Assembly (NCBI RefSeq): GCF_010858045.1
Contig: NZ_JAAGVC010000040.1
Location: forward strand, 1 to 49,479
DNA length: 49,479 nucleotides
Direction: 5' to 3'
Source of the DNA: Nocardia cyriacigeorgica
GTDB taxonomy: Bacteria > Actinomycetota > Actinomycetes > Mycobacteriales > Mycobacteriaceae
The translations under genes and the position numbers were made by a program. Below the pieces are notes generated by a model that made no database searches, was not told the origin of the DNA, and worked only from the letters and a program-made list of their open reading frames with translations. Below are positions 1 to 7,869 of this stretch, piece by piece; within the stretch, counting starts at the first letter, position 1, and the number at the start of each line of letters is the position of its first letter.

Positions 1-453
1 AATCTAGGGGCTCGGGGGGTGAATATGGGCGTTGCGGGGAGATTTCGGCCGGGGCCCGAGACTGGCCGCACGACCGGGGCGGGGAGGGGTCTCCCCCAGG
101 GTGCCGTAGACGAAACAGAACCCGGTCACCCATACCCAAAACCCCAGAACGATGCTCTGACGCGCCGTAGACGAATCTAGCGCACGCTATGACTATTTCT
201 GCTGGTCACGCTTCCGCCTTCCACGGTGCATGTCCCGCTCTCCCTGCCTACCCCTATCGGTTCCACTGCTCCAACAACATCACTGCATCCGACCACGGGC
301 GATCATCGACGGAATGTGTCACGGCCTTGCCATGACTGTTGATGCGCCTCATTGGTCCGTGCTTGTTGCTCGGCTATGACTGTGTGCCAAACAAGCGGAC
401 GTGAACTGATAGGGAAAGCGGATAGCTATCGACACACAGCACAGCACCATGCT
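1..453. other. Gene-free edge of the accessory region
   Basis: I see no convincing coding region here. The stretch holds a short G/C hairpin (GGGGAG at 81-86, CTCCCC at 91-96), which could end a gene lying left of the window. It also holds a 12-bp direct repeat, GCCGTAGACGAA, at 103-114 and 164-175. The bases following the second copy (AATCTAG) also occur at the very start of the window. The composition is mixed, and more A+T-rich after 180. Confidence 0.5.
103..175. repeat. 12-bp direct repeat, two copies
   Basis: GCCGTAGACGAA occurs at 103-114 and again at 164-175, 61 bp apart start to start. The heptamer AATCTAG overlaps the end of the second copy (174-180) and also begins the window at 1-7, so a further copy may lie just outside. 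The function is unknown; iterons, an att-type repeat or chance are all possible. Confidence 0.4.
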
Positions 454-1323
454 TCATCGCTCTAATTGATTCGTGGTTTTGTTGTTGTTCTCGCGTCTCA
501 CACTCAATGCATCGTTGATTATGCGTCGAGCGTCATCACCATAGACAGCTTGACCAGCCAACGTGTCGAAAGCTTTCCCATATATCTGAAGCTCTCTTGG
601 TTGAGTGATAGTCAACTCTGCTGTCACGTTCTCGACCATCACCATTCGATTATCGAAGAAGATCATGTTAGAGATAGGCGCCCGGTATCGGGTATCGGCG
701 GGGACTATCCCAAACGTGACCCTAGGCATACTGGATACCGCTAGCAGCCTATCGAGTTGCCCTATCATGATTCCGTCGTCACCTACGGTTGTGTGTAGTG
801 CTTGTTCGGCTATGACGAAGTGGAATCGATGGTTTCGGCTGTACAATATTTGTTGCCGTTCCATTCGTTTGGATAGGCCGGCCTCTAGGTCATCAGCTAT
901 CTGGTAGAAGTCGATAACCTCTCTCATGATCGCTTCCGCGTATCCAGCTGTCTGCAACAGTCCAGGTATTAAGAACGGCTCGAACCATCGCATGAACTCT
1001 GTGTTTGCTTCGAGCTTGACTTGCGCTTGCTGTCGGCGTTTGGTGCCTGTGCCGAGCAGTCTCCTCCATTCGAGGTATGCGGCTTCAATGTTGCGGACGG
1101 TCGCTATGAGGTCTGGTATTTGGTCTTCACTGTGGGTGTGTTTGCACCAGGCCCTGATGTCGGCGTCGGTGGGTTTGGTTTTCCCGTACTCGATTTTGGG
1201 TATCTTGGTTTGATGCCAGCCTGCGAGTTTCGCTAGTTCGGTTCCTTTGAGGCCAGCGTTTAGGCGAAGCTCCCGGAGTCGTTTCCCGAGAGCTTCTTTA
1301 GCCTCATTGACGCTGCTTGTCAC
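454..1323 (-). CDS. XRE-family regulator with DUF5753 C-terminal domain
   Basis: Predicted DNA-binding regulator of 289 residues. An N-terminal helix-turn-helix (about residues 9-60, with GTELAKLAGWHQTKIPKIE) precedes a long C-terminal region with DUF5753 hallmarks: a phenylalanine-rich stretch ending in PGLLQTAGYAEAI, then an IAEQAL segment. I start at the GTG at 1321-1323, because this avoids overlap with the upstream DUF6879 gene and begins just before the HTH. An ATG at 1431 would add 36 residues unlike the family. A GGAG lies 13 nt upstream, which is long. It is the last gene of a three-gene unit. DUF5753 regulators often pair with DUF397 proteins (Scr1-type modules); none is present here, and a DUF6879 gene takes that place. 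Codon use is less G/C-biased than in the chromosome to the right. Confidence 0.85.
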   Translation of the reverse strand: MTSSVNEAKEALGKRLRELRLNAGLKGTELAKLAGWHQTKIPKIEYGKTKPTDADIRAWCKHTHSEDQIPDLIATVRNIEAAYLEWRRLLGTGTKRRQQAQVKLEANTEFMRWFEPFLIPGLLQTAGYAEAIMREVIDFYQIADDLEAGLSKRMERQQILYSRNHRFHFVIAEQALHTTVGDDGIMIGQLDRLLAVSSMPRVTFGIVPADTRYRAPISNMIFFDNRMVMVENVTAELTITQPRELQIYGKAFDTLAGQAVYGDDARRIINDALSVRRENNNKTTNQLER

Positions 1324-1358
1324 TTGTCGGGGTATTCTCCGAGTGGAATAGCGATAGA

Positions 1359-1838
1359 TCACACTTTCTGTTTCACGCGACGCACATAGTCCACGATCAC
1401 GGGGTCTACCGTTACTGTTGCTCCCACCCAAGCGCCAGTCGAGGTGAATACGGTGAACGCAACCAACTGGTCATCGAACAGCCACCAGTCATCGGCGGTC
1501 AGATCGTGACCATTGATCAGGTGGCGTGGCACGTACCGTACGTCTTCTCCTGCCTCCATATTCAACCAGGCCACGTGTTTAGCGAACCGTGTGTAATCAG
1601 TGTGGGGTTCGCTGACCACACGTGCACGGCGCACAGCTAAACCGTCGTCGGTGACTTCCCGAACATGGTTGAGCCAAGGCTGAAACCACTCGTAATCGTC
1701 CGGCTCACCGTTGAGGTATTTCCTGAACGGTTCGGACTCTTCCGGGGTGTCGTATTGGTCTAACAGTTCCAGGTGGAACGCTTCACGGTCGGCGTTGTGG
1801 AACAGTCTTTCAAATTCGTCATCCTGCACTAGCAGCAT
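1359..1838 (-). CDS. DUF6879 family protein
   Basis: A 159-residue protein matching the actinobacterial DUF6879 pattern: an N-terminal FERLFHNADREAFHLEL segment, a central RARVVSEPHTDYTRFA block, then NMEAGEDVRYVPR and WWLFDDQLVAF. No catalytic motif is apparent and there is no signal peptide or membrane segment, so it is probably cytosolic. The gene overlaps the end of the upstream gene by 20 bp and lies 35 bp before the DUF5753 regulator, so the three are probably one transcript. DUF6879 proteins commonly sit beside XRE/DUF5753 regulators and have been suspected of a toxin- or effector-like role. That is context, not demonstrated function. Confidence 0.85.
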   Translation of the reverse strand: MLLVQDDEFERLFHNADREAFHLELLDQYDTPEESEPFRKYLNGEPDDYEWFQPWLNHVREVTDDGLAVRRARVVSEPHTDYTRFAKHVAWLNMEAGEDVRYVPRHLINGHDLTADDWWLFDDQLVAFTVFTSTGAWVGATVTVDPVIVDYVRRVKQKV

Positions 1839-2151
1839 TGCCGTAAAACGTCCTCTCTGCCTTGGCTACCTCAATAGCGGTTTCGTCCGGGTAGATGTCC
1901 ATCTGTGCCAGCGTGTCAGCATCGGTGATCGGTCGGCCCTTGAGGGTGAAGGTGCCCCTACCCGTGTCGGTGAGGGTTGCGCCGACGAACGTGTCGGGTT
2001 GGGCGTAGCCGAGTAGCAGGTGTGGTATCTCGATGACTCCCGGTAGGTCGGTCTTCCAGCCTTGAACGACGTAGCTGTTTTCGTCGGTGGCGTACAGGCT
2101 TGGGCATCCGCCGCCAGTGGTGCCACCTTTACCGAGGAACGTTAACCGCAT
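1819..2151 (-). CDS. Small conserved actinobacterial protein of the DUF5753/DUF6879 module
   Basis: A 110-residue protein beginning MRLTFLGKGGT, followed by a GGCPSLYATD and SYVVQGWKT region. I know this N-terminal pattern from small proteins encoded next to HTH/DUF6879 genes in actinomycetes, but they have no firm function. The start at 2151 is chosen because GGAG lies 8 nt upstream; an ATG 18 bp further upstream lacks a ribosome-binding site. It is the first gene of the module, transcribed leftward from the 2152-2377 divergent intergenic region, and its 3' end overlaps the DUF6879 start. Confidence 0.7.
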   Translation of the reverse strand: MRLTFLGKGGTTGGGCPSLYATDENSYVVQGWKTDLPGVIEIPHLLLGYAQPDTFVGATLTDTGRGTFTLKGRPITDADTLAQMDIYPDETAIEVAKAERTFYGNAASAG

Positions 2152-2377
2152 GTCCAGGTCTCCAATCATCCGTATGCGTGGAAATGCTCACGCACCCTTG
2201 ATTGTCCCTCACCTCTGCCGGGTACGCGCCTGTATGCGGCTGTTAGAGCATTTTCGGGCATAGTTGTAGACCGGCTGGTTGCTGGCTTCTTAGCGTCTTG
2301 GTCAGGCACGCGGCGTCAGGTGTAGAGAGGCCCTGGCGTCGCGTGCTCCCCAACCGATGCGAGGGAGGCCAGACGGT

Positions 2378-2638
2378 ATGAGGTTCCTGGTTCGAGTGTC
2401 TTGTTATGGTTCCCGCTGGCTGGTGGATGTGCCAGCGTTCGGCATCCGGGCCGTGGTGAACGACAAACGGGAGATAGAGGACACGGCGCGTTCGTTGATC
2501 AAGTTGTGTGGCGCTGCACCGGCAGAGTTCGATATCGACTTGGAGTTGGGTCGGTTCGTGGAGCCAGCAGAGCAGTCGTGCACTGGTGGCCGGTCGTTCA
2601 CGCCGTCAGAGCAGGACGCTTGGATACGGTCTCTCTAG
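2378..2638 (+). CDS. HicB-like small protein, orphan antitoxin candidate
   Basis: An 86-residue protein resembling HicB-type antitoxins of actinobacteria. A short beta-rich N-terminus (MRFLVRVSCYGSRWLVDVP) is followed by an amphipathic helix (EIEDTARSLIKLC) and an acidic beta segment (EFDIDLELG). The ATG at 2378 is preferred over one at 2357, because GGGAGG lies 9 nt before it and the fold starts there. No HicA-like RNA-binding toxin (about 60 residues with a GSH motif) is encoded on either side, so it would be an orphan. It is divergent from the DUF6879 module and convergent with the small HTH gene. The family assignment is from overall pattern only. Confidence 0.6.
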   Translation: MRFLVRVSCYGSRWLVDVPAFGIRAVVNDKREIEDTARSLIKLCGAAPAEFDIDLELGRFVEPAEQSCTGGRSFTPSEQDAWIRSL

Positions 2639-2660
2639 CGCCGATGGCCCTACACACGAG

Positions 2661-2692
2661 AACACCCCCCAGAATCAAATCTGAGGGGTGTT
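2661..2692. terminator. Hairpin between convergent small genes
   Basis: Inverted repeat with arms 2661-2673 (AACACCCCCCAGA) and 2680-2692 (TCTGAGGGGTGTT), one mismatch in 13 pairs and a 6-nt loop. It lies between the stop of the HicB-like gene and the stop of the leftward HTH gene, so it could serve both. There is no T-tract on either side, so it may not be a classical intrinsic terminator. Confidence 0.6.
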
Positions 2693-2714
2693 CGTCAGTG
2701 TGTGAGGGTCTGGG

Positions 2715-3023
2715 CTAGGTCTCGCTCACCTTGAACCAGCGGCTAATGCTCGCTTCGCGTGTCGCCAAGCAGACACCCGCGATGAACGCTCCGCTCGCGC
2801 CACGTTCCCCGGACTCGACCAGGCGTAGCGTCTCCCGGCTGACCCCGATCATGTCGGCAAGGTGCGTCTCGCTTTTCGGTTTGAGGATTCGCCGAATCTC
2901 GACCATCGCCCCATCTCGCAGGCAAACCCGGTTGCTGCGCTTGGTGGGCTGCTGCTCTGGGTAAGTCACGTTCCAAGTATGGCCGGTGTTGCCGTAAGTA
3001 GCGTGGACAGTCTTAGTGAGCAT
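2715..3023 (-). CDS. Small helix-turn-helix regulator
   Basis: A 102-residue protein with an HTH in its second half (HLADMIGVSRETLRLVESGE), like the DNA-binding helices of XRE/Cro regulators. The first 45 residues carry no domain I recognise. The start at 3023 has GGGAG 8 nt upstream; an ATG at 3104 is unsupported and would run deep into the DUF72 gene. Its start codon lies only 30 bp from that of the divergent DUF72 gene. It is the last gene of the A+T-richer region and may regulate its own promoter or genes of the element. Confidence 0.7.
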   Translation of the reverse strand: MLTKTVHATYGNTGHTWNVTYPEQQPTKRSNRVCLRDGAMVEIRRILKPKSETHLADMIGVSRETLRLVESGERGASGAFIAGVCLATREASISRWFKVSET

Positions 3024-3053
3024 GGCGGGTTCTCCCTGGTCAATCGCGGATTC

Positions 3054-3902
3054 GTGAGCGAACTTCGGCGACTGTACTATCGGATGATGTGGCAGCATCC
3101 GCACTGGCAGCAGCGGCAGCTGCCCGCCGGGCAGCGGTTGGAGTGGTACGCGGCCCGGTGCAACGCGGTCGAGGGCAACACCACCTTCTATGCCACCCCG
3201 TCACCGCAGACCGTGCGGACCTGGGCCGCGCAGACCGCGCCGGATTTCCGTTTCGTCGCCAAGTTGCCGCGCACCATCACCCACGACCGCAGGCTCAACG
3301 GCGCCGACGCCGAACTGCGCGCCTTCCTCGACGCGATCGAACCGCTCGGCCCGCGCACGCATGCCCTGTGGGTCCAACTGCCCGGCTCCTTCGGCCCCAC
3401 CGACCTCGGCGTGCTCGCCGGTTTCCTGCGCGGACTGCCCGGCGGCTATCGCGTCGCGGTGGAGGTCCGCCACAGCGCGTTTTTCACCGACGAGGGCACC
3501 GCGCGGCAGTTGGAACGCGTGCTGGCACGGGTCGACGCGGAGTGGATACCGTTCGACACCACAACGCTGTTCGCCGCTCCCGCGGCCAGCGACGGTGAAC
3601 GCGAGGCCTGGGGGAAGAAGCCGCGCCTGCCGCGCCGAATGCGGGCCCTGACCGAGTTCCCGATCGTGCGCTATCACGGTCGCGACGCGACCGAGCCCAC
3701 TGTGGCGGGCTGGCAGCCGTGGGTCGTGACGGTCGCGCAATGGCTACGGGAAGGCCGCTCGCCCACGGTGTTCCTGCACACCCCCGACAATGCCGCCGCA
3801 CCGGAGCTGGCCCGCCGCTTCCACGACGAAGTGCGCGCCCAGGTGCCGCGACTGGAGCCGCTGCCGGAGCCGGCCTCGGCCGAACCGATGACCTTGTTCT
3901 GA
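3054..3902 (+). CDS. DUF72 (YecE-like) protein with an altered N-terminus
   Basis: A 282-residue TIM-barrel-type DUF72 protein close to Escherichia coli YecE over most of its length. Shared blocks include AVEGNTTFYATPSP, DFRFVAKLPRTITHDRR, ALWVQLPGSFGP, VAVEVRHSAFF and the C-terminal VFLHTPDN with a final PMTLF. The usual N-terminal strand with an (I/V)G(T/C/L) motif before Trp is replaced by LYYRMMWQHPHW, so this conserved turn is missing or scrambled. GTG at 3054 is the chosen start, with a weak ribosome-binding site; ATG at 3084 is the alternative. The 5' end touches the A+T-rich accessory region, and its promoter would have to fit in 30 bp. The biochemical role of the family is not established. 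The gene may be functional or slightly damaged. Confidence 0.8.
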   Translation: MSELRRLYYRMMWQHPHWQQRQLPAGQRLEWYAARCNAVEGNTTFYATPSPQTVRTWAAQTAPDFRFVAKLPRTITHDRRLNGADAELRAFLDAIEPLGPRTHALWVQLPGSFGPTDLGVLAGFLRGLPGGYRVAVEVRHSAFFTDEGTARQLERVLARVDAEWIPFDTTTLFAAPAASDGEREAWGKKPRLPRRMRALTEFPIVRYHGRDATEPTVAGWQPWVVTVAQWLREGRSPTVFLHTPDNAAAPELARRFHDEVRAQVPRLEPLPEPASAEPMTLF

Positions 3903-3939
3903 CCGTCGGCCCCGGCCGTGCGGCGCTACCCGAACCGGG

Positions 3940-5445
3940 CTAGCTCGACCGCCCACCCCGGAACGACAGCACGTGCTCGCCGTAGTCGGTGAGCGGCCGC
4001 GACTCCACCGCCTGCCGAATGCCGCTGGCGGGCAGTTGCGTCAGCTTGGCGAACATCGGCGTATTGCCGAACGCCGCCCGCACCTGCGTCTCCGAGGCGT
4101 AATCGGCGCCGTAATCGGCCAGCACTCCGAAGTTCAACGGCGCCAGCGGCGTATCCAGCGGCGTCGGTTCGGCGGGGCGGCCGAGCGCGGCGTACTGGGT
4201 CGGTACGCCCTGCTCGTACCAGCACAATTCGTAGGACAGCTGCTCAACGGTGGTCACGCTCACCACCGGCCAGCGCTGCGACAGCCGCAGCGCGAGCGGA
4301 TGTCTGCCGACGGGTGCGATCTCCCAATTCAGGCTCTGCACCGCCACCCAGCTACCCGACAATCGTTCGATCAGCACCAGATCGTCACCGAGGGCGGTCG
4401 CGGTGTTCAGTTCGGGATCCGGTGTGCTCCAATGCGTCCGGTCCACGCCCTGAAATGCGGAGATGGCGACCTGCTCGGCGCCGTCGGCCGCGTAGGCGGC
4501 GATGACGGCGGCGCGGATCTGCGCCACCGCGTCGGCCGACGAGCACCGCACCGCCAGCGCACCGAACGAGGTGGCGATATCCACCGGTTTGGACGGTGGA
4601 TCCGGCAGCGCGCCCGCGGCCAGCGGCTTCAAGCCGACCAGCGCCAGATTCCAGTTGATCTCCTCGATGGTGGAGAGATCGCCGGCACTCTGGTACAGGA
4701 TCTGCTGCTGGGTCAACCGTCCGGCGCGTTCCAGGGTGGGGCAGTCCAGCTTCTTCAGCGCGCCGAGAGTCTTACTGGTGAAGCCGATCTCGCCGATCTT
4801 GGTTTCGCGCATGGTCGCCGTCATCGCGGGCGAGGTGAGCGCGGCATAGCGCTCGCGGTACATGGCGACGGCCTGTTTGCGCTGCCTGCCGACCATCAGG
4901 GTCCGCAGCAGTGTGTTCAGACTGGCGAGGTACTTGCTCGCCTGATCGGGGTCGGCGGCGAACAACCGGGCCCGGATGCGCACCGCCTCCTCGGTGGCCG
5001 CTACCGCGGCGCCGGGATCCAGACGGCACAGCCACACACCGCATTTCGACAAACCGTCGGCGCACACGCCCGCGGCATTCGGATGGGTGGCGGCGACCTG
5101 ACGGTAGGCGTTGCAGGCATCGCGGATGGTGGCCGTGGCCAGTTCCCGATGGCCGATCGCGCGGGCGGCCTGTTCCAGGATGCGCAGCGCGTCCTGGACC
5201 TGGCCGGCGAATTGAGCCGAGACATGGCCGTTGGTGAGCCAGCGCAACCGGATCAGTACCGCTTCCTGGGCGGGCTCGAGGGCGGCGGCGGAGCGGTCGC
5301 GCGCGGTGGGATCGTTCTTGGTGGCGGCCAGTGCCGTGGCCAGCTCGCACAGCGAGTTCGCCAATTGCAGTTCGGATTCGGCCGAACGGTCCATGGCAGC
5401 ACGTCGATCCGTGGCCACCCGGCGCTCGACGGCGCTCAGATCCAT
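3940..5445 (-). CDS. Large TPR-like protein of unknown function
   Basis: A 501-residue protein. The first 220 residues are helix-rich, with repeated patterns such as ALRILEQAARAIG, ACNAYRQVAATHP and YLASLNTLLRTLM, which recall tetratricopeptide arrays of actinobacterial signalling proteins. The second half is mixed alpha/beta, with a conserved-looking VAISAFQGVDRTHW segment and a tryptophan-rich SGSWVAVQSLNWEIAP segment; I cannot name its fold. No signal peptide or membrane segment is visible. The ATG at 5443-5445 has GGGAG 11 nt upstream. An upstream GTG at 5523 would add 26 charged, disorder-prone residues and has no ribosome-binding site. It is a single gene, convergent with the DUF72 gene. 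Confidence 0.75.
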   Translation of the reverse strand: MDLSAVERRVATDRRAAMDRSAESELQLANSLCELATALAATKNDPTARDRSAAALEPAQEAVLIRLRWLTNGHVSAQFAGQVQDALRILEQAARAIGHRELATATIRDACNAYRQVAATHPNAAGVCADGLSKCGVWLCRLDPGAAVAATEEAVRIRARLFAADPDQASKYLASLNTLLRTLMVGRQRKQAVAMYRERYAALTSPAMTATMRETKIGEIGFTSKTLGALKKLDCPTLERAGRLTQQQILYQSAGDLSTIEEINWNLALVGLKPLAAGALPDPPSKPVDIATSFGALAVRCSSADAVAQIRAAVIAAYAADGAEQVAISAFQGVDRTHWSTPDPELNTATALGDDLVLIERLSGSWVAVQSLNWEIAPVGRHPLALRLSQRWPVVSVTTVEQLSYELCWYEQGVPTQYAALGRPAEPTPLDTPLAPLNFGVLADYGADYASETQVRAAFGNTPMFAKLTQLPASGIRQAVESRPLTDYGEHVLSFRGGRSS

Positions 5446-5701
5446 CGCGATCCCAACTCCCGCATCACCTTCCGTATCCGGTCGCCTATCGGCCGGCTCG
5501 GGTGATCGGGCCGAGTCTGCCACACATCAGAGGTGGGCAGCACCCAGATGTGCCGACCGCGATCAGGAACATGGAACCTGTTGAACGTGCCGTTGTTTAA
5601 CGGTACATTAATTGGCGATCAGCAAAGCGCCGCCGCCCTCAGCGGACCGCGACCAGGCATCGCCGAAGACCGCGGCGGTGCGATCCGAACCAGGAGTTCC
5701 G

Positions 5702-6052
5702 ATGAATCGAACCACCGTCCTCGCCCGTACCCGGCGCGGTCTCGCGCGCGCGGCCGCCGTCGCCGCGATCGCCCTCGCGCCGGCCGCTGTGATGGTCGCG
5801 CCCGCCGTCGCCGAGCCGCTCATCCTCGAACCGATCGAATCCGCCGAGCACGCGGCACCGGACGCGTCGGCCGACGCGGTGTACTACGGCTACGGCTACG
5901 GGGGATACGGCGGTTACGGGTACGGCGGCTACGGCTACCCGGGGTATGGCGGGTACGGCGGCTACGGCTACGGCGGATACAGCTACCCCAATTACGGCGG
6001 CTACTACCTGTGGCCGGTGATCGTGCTCCCGCCGACCGGAAGCGCCTACTGA
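5702..6052 (+). CDS. Secreted Gly/Tyr-rich repeat peptide
   Basis: A 116-residue protein. An Arg-rich start and a hydrophobic stretch (residues 14-36), ending with a probable AVA-EP cleavage near residue 38, form a Sec signal peptide. After a short acidic linker, residues 61-102 are almost entirely Gly and Tyr with occasional Pro and Ser, in repeating YGG and GYGY units. The last 14 residues (YLWPVIVLPPTGSAY) are hydrophobic. AGGAG lies 5 nt before the ATG. GY-rich peptides occur as low-complexity extracellular or envelope-associated proteins; no enzymatic domain is present. The DNA of the repeat is itself repetitive (ggctacggc-type units), so length variation between strains is likely. Confidence 0.8.
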   Translation: MNRTTVLARTRRGLARAAAVAAIALAPAAVMVAPAVAEPLILEPIESAEHAAPDASADAVYYGYGYGGYGGYGYGGYGYPGYGGYGGYGYGGYSYPNYGGYYLWPVIVLPPTGSAY

Positions 6053-6110
6053 ATTCGCGCCATGCCCGGCGATCGGCGTGGGTGACTGCCGTAATCGGGG
6101 CGGGGCGAGG

Positions 6111-7829
6111 ATGATGGCGGTCGTGGCCGACCGAACCGAGACACCCGACATCAAACCCCGTAGCCGCGACGTCACCGACGGCCTGGAGAAAACCGCCGCG
6201 CGCGGCATGCTGCGCGCGGTCGGCATGGACGACGACGATTTCGCCAAACCGCAGATCGGCGTGGCCTCCTCGTGGAACGAGATCACCCCGTGCAACCTCT
6301 CGCTGGACCGGCTGGCCCAGGGCTGCAAGGACGGCGTGTTCGCCGCGGGCGGCTTTCCGATGCAGTTCGGCACCATCTCGGTGTCGGACGGCATTTCCAT
6401 GGGACACGAGGGCATGCACTTCTCGCTGGTCTCGCGGGAGGTGATCGCCGACAGCGTCGAGACGGTCATGCAGGCCGAGCGACTCGACGGGTCGGTCCTG
6501 CTCGCCGGCTGTGACAAGTCACTGCCCGGCATGATGATGGCGGCGGCCCGGCTGAACCTGGCCAGCGTCTTCCTCTACGCCGGCTCGATCCTGCCCGGCA
6601 TCGCGAAGCTGTCCGACGGCAGCGAACGCGAGGTGACGATCATCGACGCGTTCGAGGCCGTCGGCGCGTGTTCGCGCGGGCTGATGAGCCGCGAAGACGT
6701 CGACGCCATCGAGCGGGCGATCTGCCCCGGCGAAGGTGCGTGCGGCGGCATGTACACCGCGAACACGATGGCCAGCGCCGCCGAAGCGCTCGGTATGTCG
6801 TTGCCTGGCAGCGCCGCACCGCCCGCGACCGACCGCAGGCGCGACGGTTATGCCCGGCGCAGCGGCCAGGCCGTGGTCGAGTTGATCCGGCGCGGCATCA
6901 CCACCTCCGACATCCTCACCAAGGAAGCCTTCGAGAACGCGATCGCGGTCGTGATGGCCTTCGGCGGTTCGACCAACGCGGTGCTGCATCTGCTGGCCAT
7001 CGCGCACGAGGCGAACGTCGATCTGACCCTGGACGATTTCGCCAGGGTCGGCCGCAAGGTGCCGCATCTGGCCGACGTCAAACCGTTCGGCAGGCATGTG
7101 ATGACCGATGTGGACCGCATCGGAGGCGTGCCGGTGATGATGAAGGCCCTGCTCGATGCCGGTCTGCTGCACGGCGACTGCCTGACCGTCACCGGCCGCA
7201 CCGTCGCCGAGAATTTGGCCGCCATTGCCCCGCCCGACCCGGACGGCAAGGTGGTGCGCGCGCTGGCCGAGCCGATCCATCCGACCGGTGGGATCACCAT
7301 CCTGCGCGGTTCGCTGGCTCCCGGTGGGGCCGTGGTCAAGTCGGCGGGTTTCGATTCCGATGTCTTCCTCGGCACCGCCAGGGTGTTCGACCGCGAGCGG
7401 GCGGCCATGGACGCGCTCGAAGACGGCACCATCACCGCGGGCGATGTGGTCGTCATCCGGTACGAGGGGCCGAAGGGCGGCCCAGGTATGCGGGAGATGC
7501 TGGCGATCACCGCCGCGATCAAGGGCGCGGGGCTGGGCAAGGACGTGCTGCTGCTGACCGACGGCCGGTTCTCCGGTGGCACCACCGGACTCTGCGTCGG
7601 ACATGTGGCGCCGGAGGCCGTCGACGGCGGGCCGATCGCGTTCGTCCGCGACGGCGACCGGATCCGGCTGGATGTCGCCGCGGGCACCCTGGATCTGCTC
7701 GTCGACGAGGAGGGACTCGCCGACAGGCGCGAGGGGTGGGCTCCGCTGCCGCCTCGCTACACCCGCGGGGTGCTGGCGAAGTATTCCAAGCTCGTGGGTT
7801 CGGCCTCGTCCGGCGCGGTCTGCGATTGA
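6111..7829 (+). CDS. ilvD: Dihydroxy-acid dehydratase
   Basis: Iron-sulfur enzyme of valine, leucine and isoleucine biosynthesis that dehydrates 2,3-dihydroxy-isovalerate and -methylvalerate to the 2-keto acids in the cytosol. The 572-residue product matches the mycobacterial IlvD throughout. It begins near KPRSRDVTDGLEKTAARGML, and the three cluster-associated cysteines are visible in NEITPCNLS, LAGCDKSLPG and GEGACGGMYTANTM. The C-terminal TDGRFSGGTTGLCVGH block, which carries the active-site serine region, is intact. ATG at 6111 or 6114 follows GGCGAGG very closely; GTG at 6123 has better spacing (12 nt from GAGG), so the exact start is uncertain by a few codons. It is a single gene ending at a strong hairpin. 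Confidence 0.97.
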   Translation: MMAVVADRTETPDIKPRSRDVTDGLEKTAARGMLRAVGMDDDDFAKPQIGVASSWNEITPCNLSLDRLAQGCKDGVFAAGGFPMQFGTISVSDGISMGHEGMHFSLVSREVIADSVETVMQAERLDGSVLLAGCDKSLPGMMMAAARLNLASVFLYAGSILPGIAKLSDGSEREVTIIDAFEAVGACSRGLMSREDVDAIERAICPGEGACGGMYTANTMASAAEALGMSLPGSAAPPATDRRRDGYARRSGQAVVELIRRGITTSDILTKEAFENAIAVVMAFGGSTNAVLHLLAIAHEANVDLTLDDFARVGRKVPHLADVKPFGRHVMTDVDRIGGVPVMMKALLDAGLLHGDCLTVTGRTVAENLAAIAPPDPDGKVVRALAEPIHPTGGITILRGSLAPGGAVVKSAGFDSDVFLGTARVFDRERAAMDALEDGTITAGDVVVIRYEGPKGGPGMREMLAITAAIKGAGLGKDVLLLTDGRFSGGTTGLCVGHVAPEAVDGGPIAFVRDGDRIRLDVAAGTLDLLVDEEGLADRREGWAPLPPRYTRGVLAKYSKLVGSASSGAVCD

Positions 7830-7833
7830 GCCA

Positions 7834-7864
7834 CGGGCGCTCGCGGGACCACCGCGAGCGCCCG
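7834..7864. terminator. Strong hairpin between ilvD and the VOC gene
   Basis: Perfect 13-bp inverted repeat, 7834-7846 (CGGGCGCTCGCGG) and 7852-7864, with a 5-nt loop GACCA. It begins 5 bp after the ilvD stop and ends 5 bp before the stop of the convergent VOC gene. The position suits a bidirectional terminator, although a T-tract is absent, as is common in high-GC actinomycetes. Confidence 0.75.
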
Positions 7865-7869
7865 CTGTC

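Noticed and set aside
5880..6010. Repetitive ggctacggc-type DNA as a non-coding tandem repeat
   Set aside because: It is in frame with a signal peptide and a good ribosome-binding site, so it is best explained as the coding repeat of the Gly/Tyr-rich peptide.
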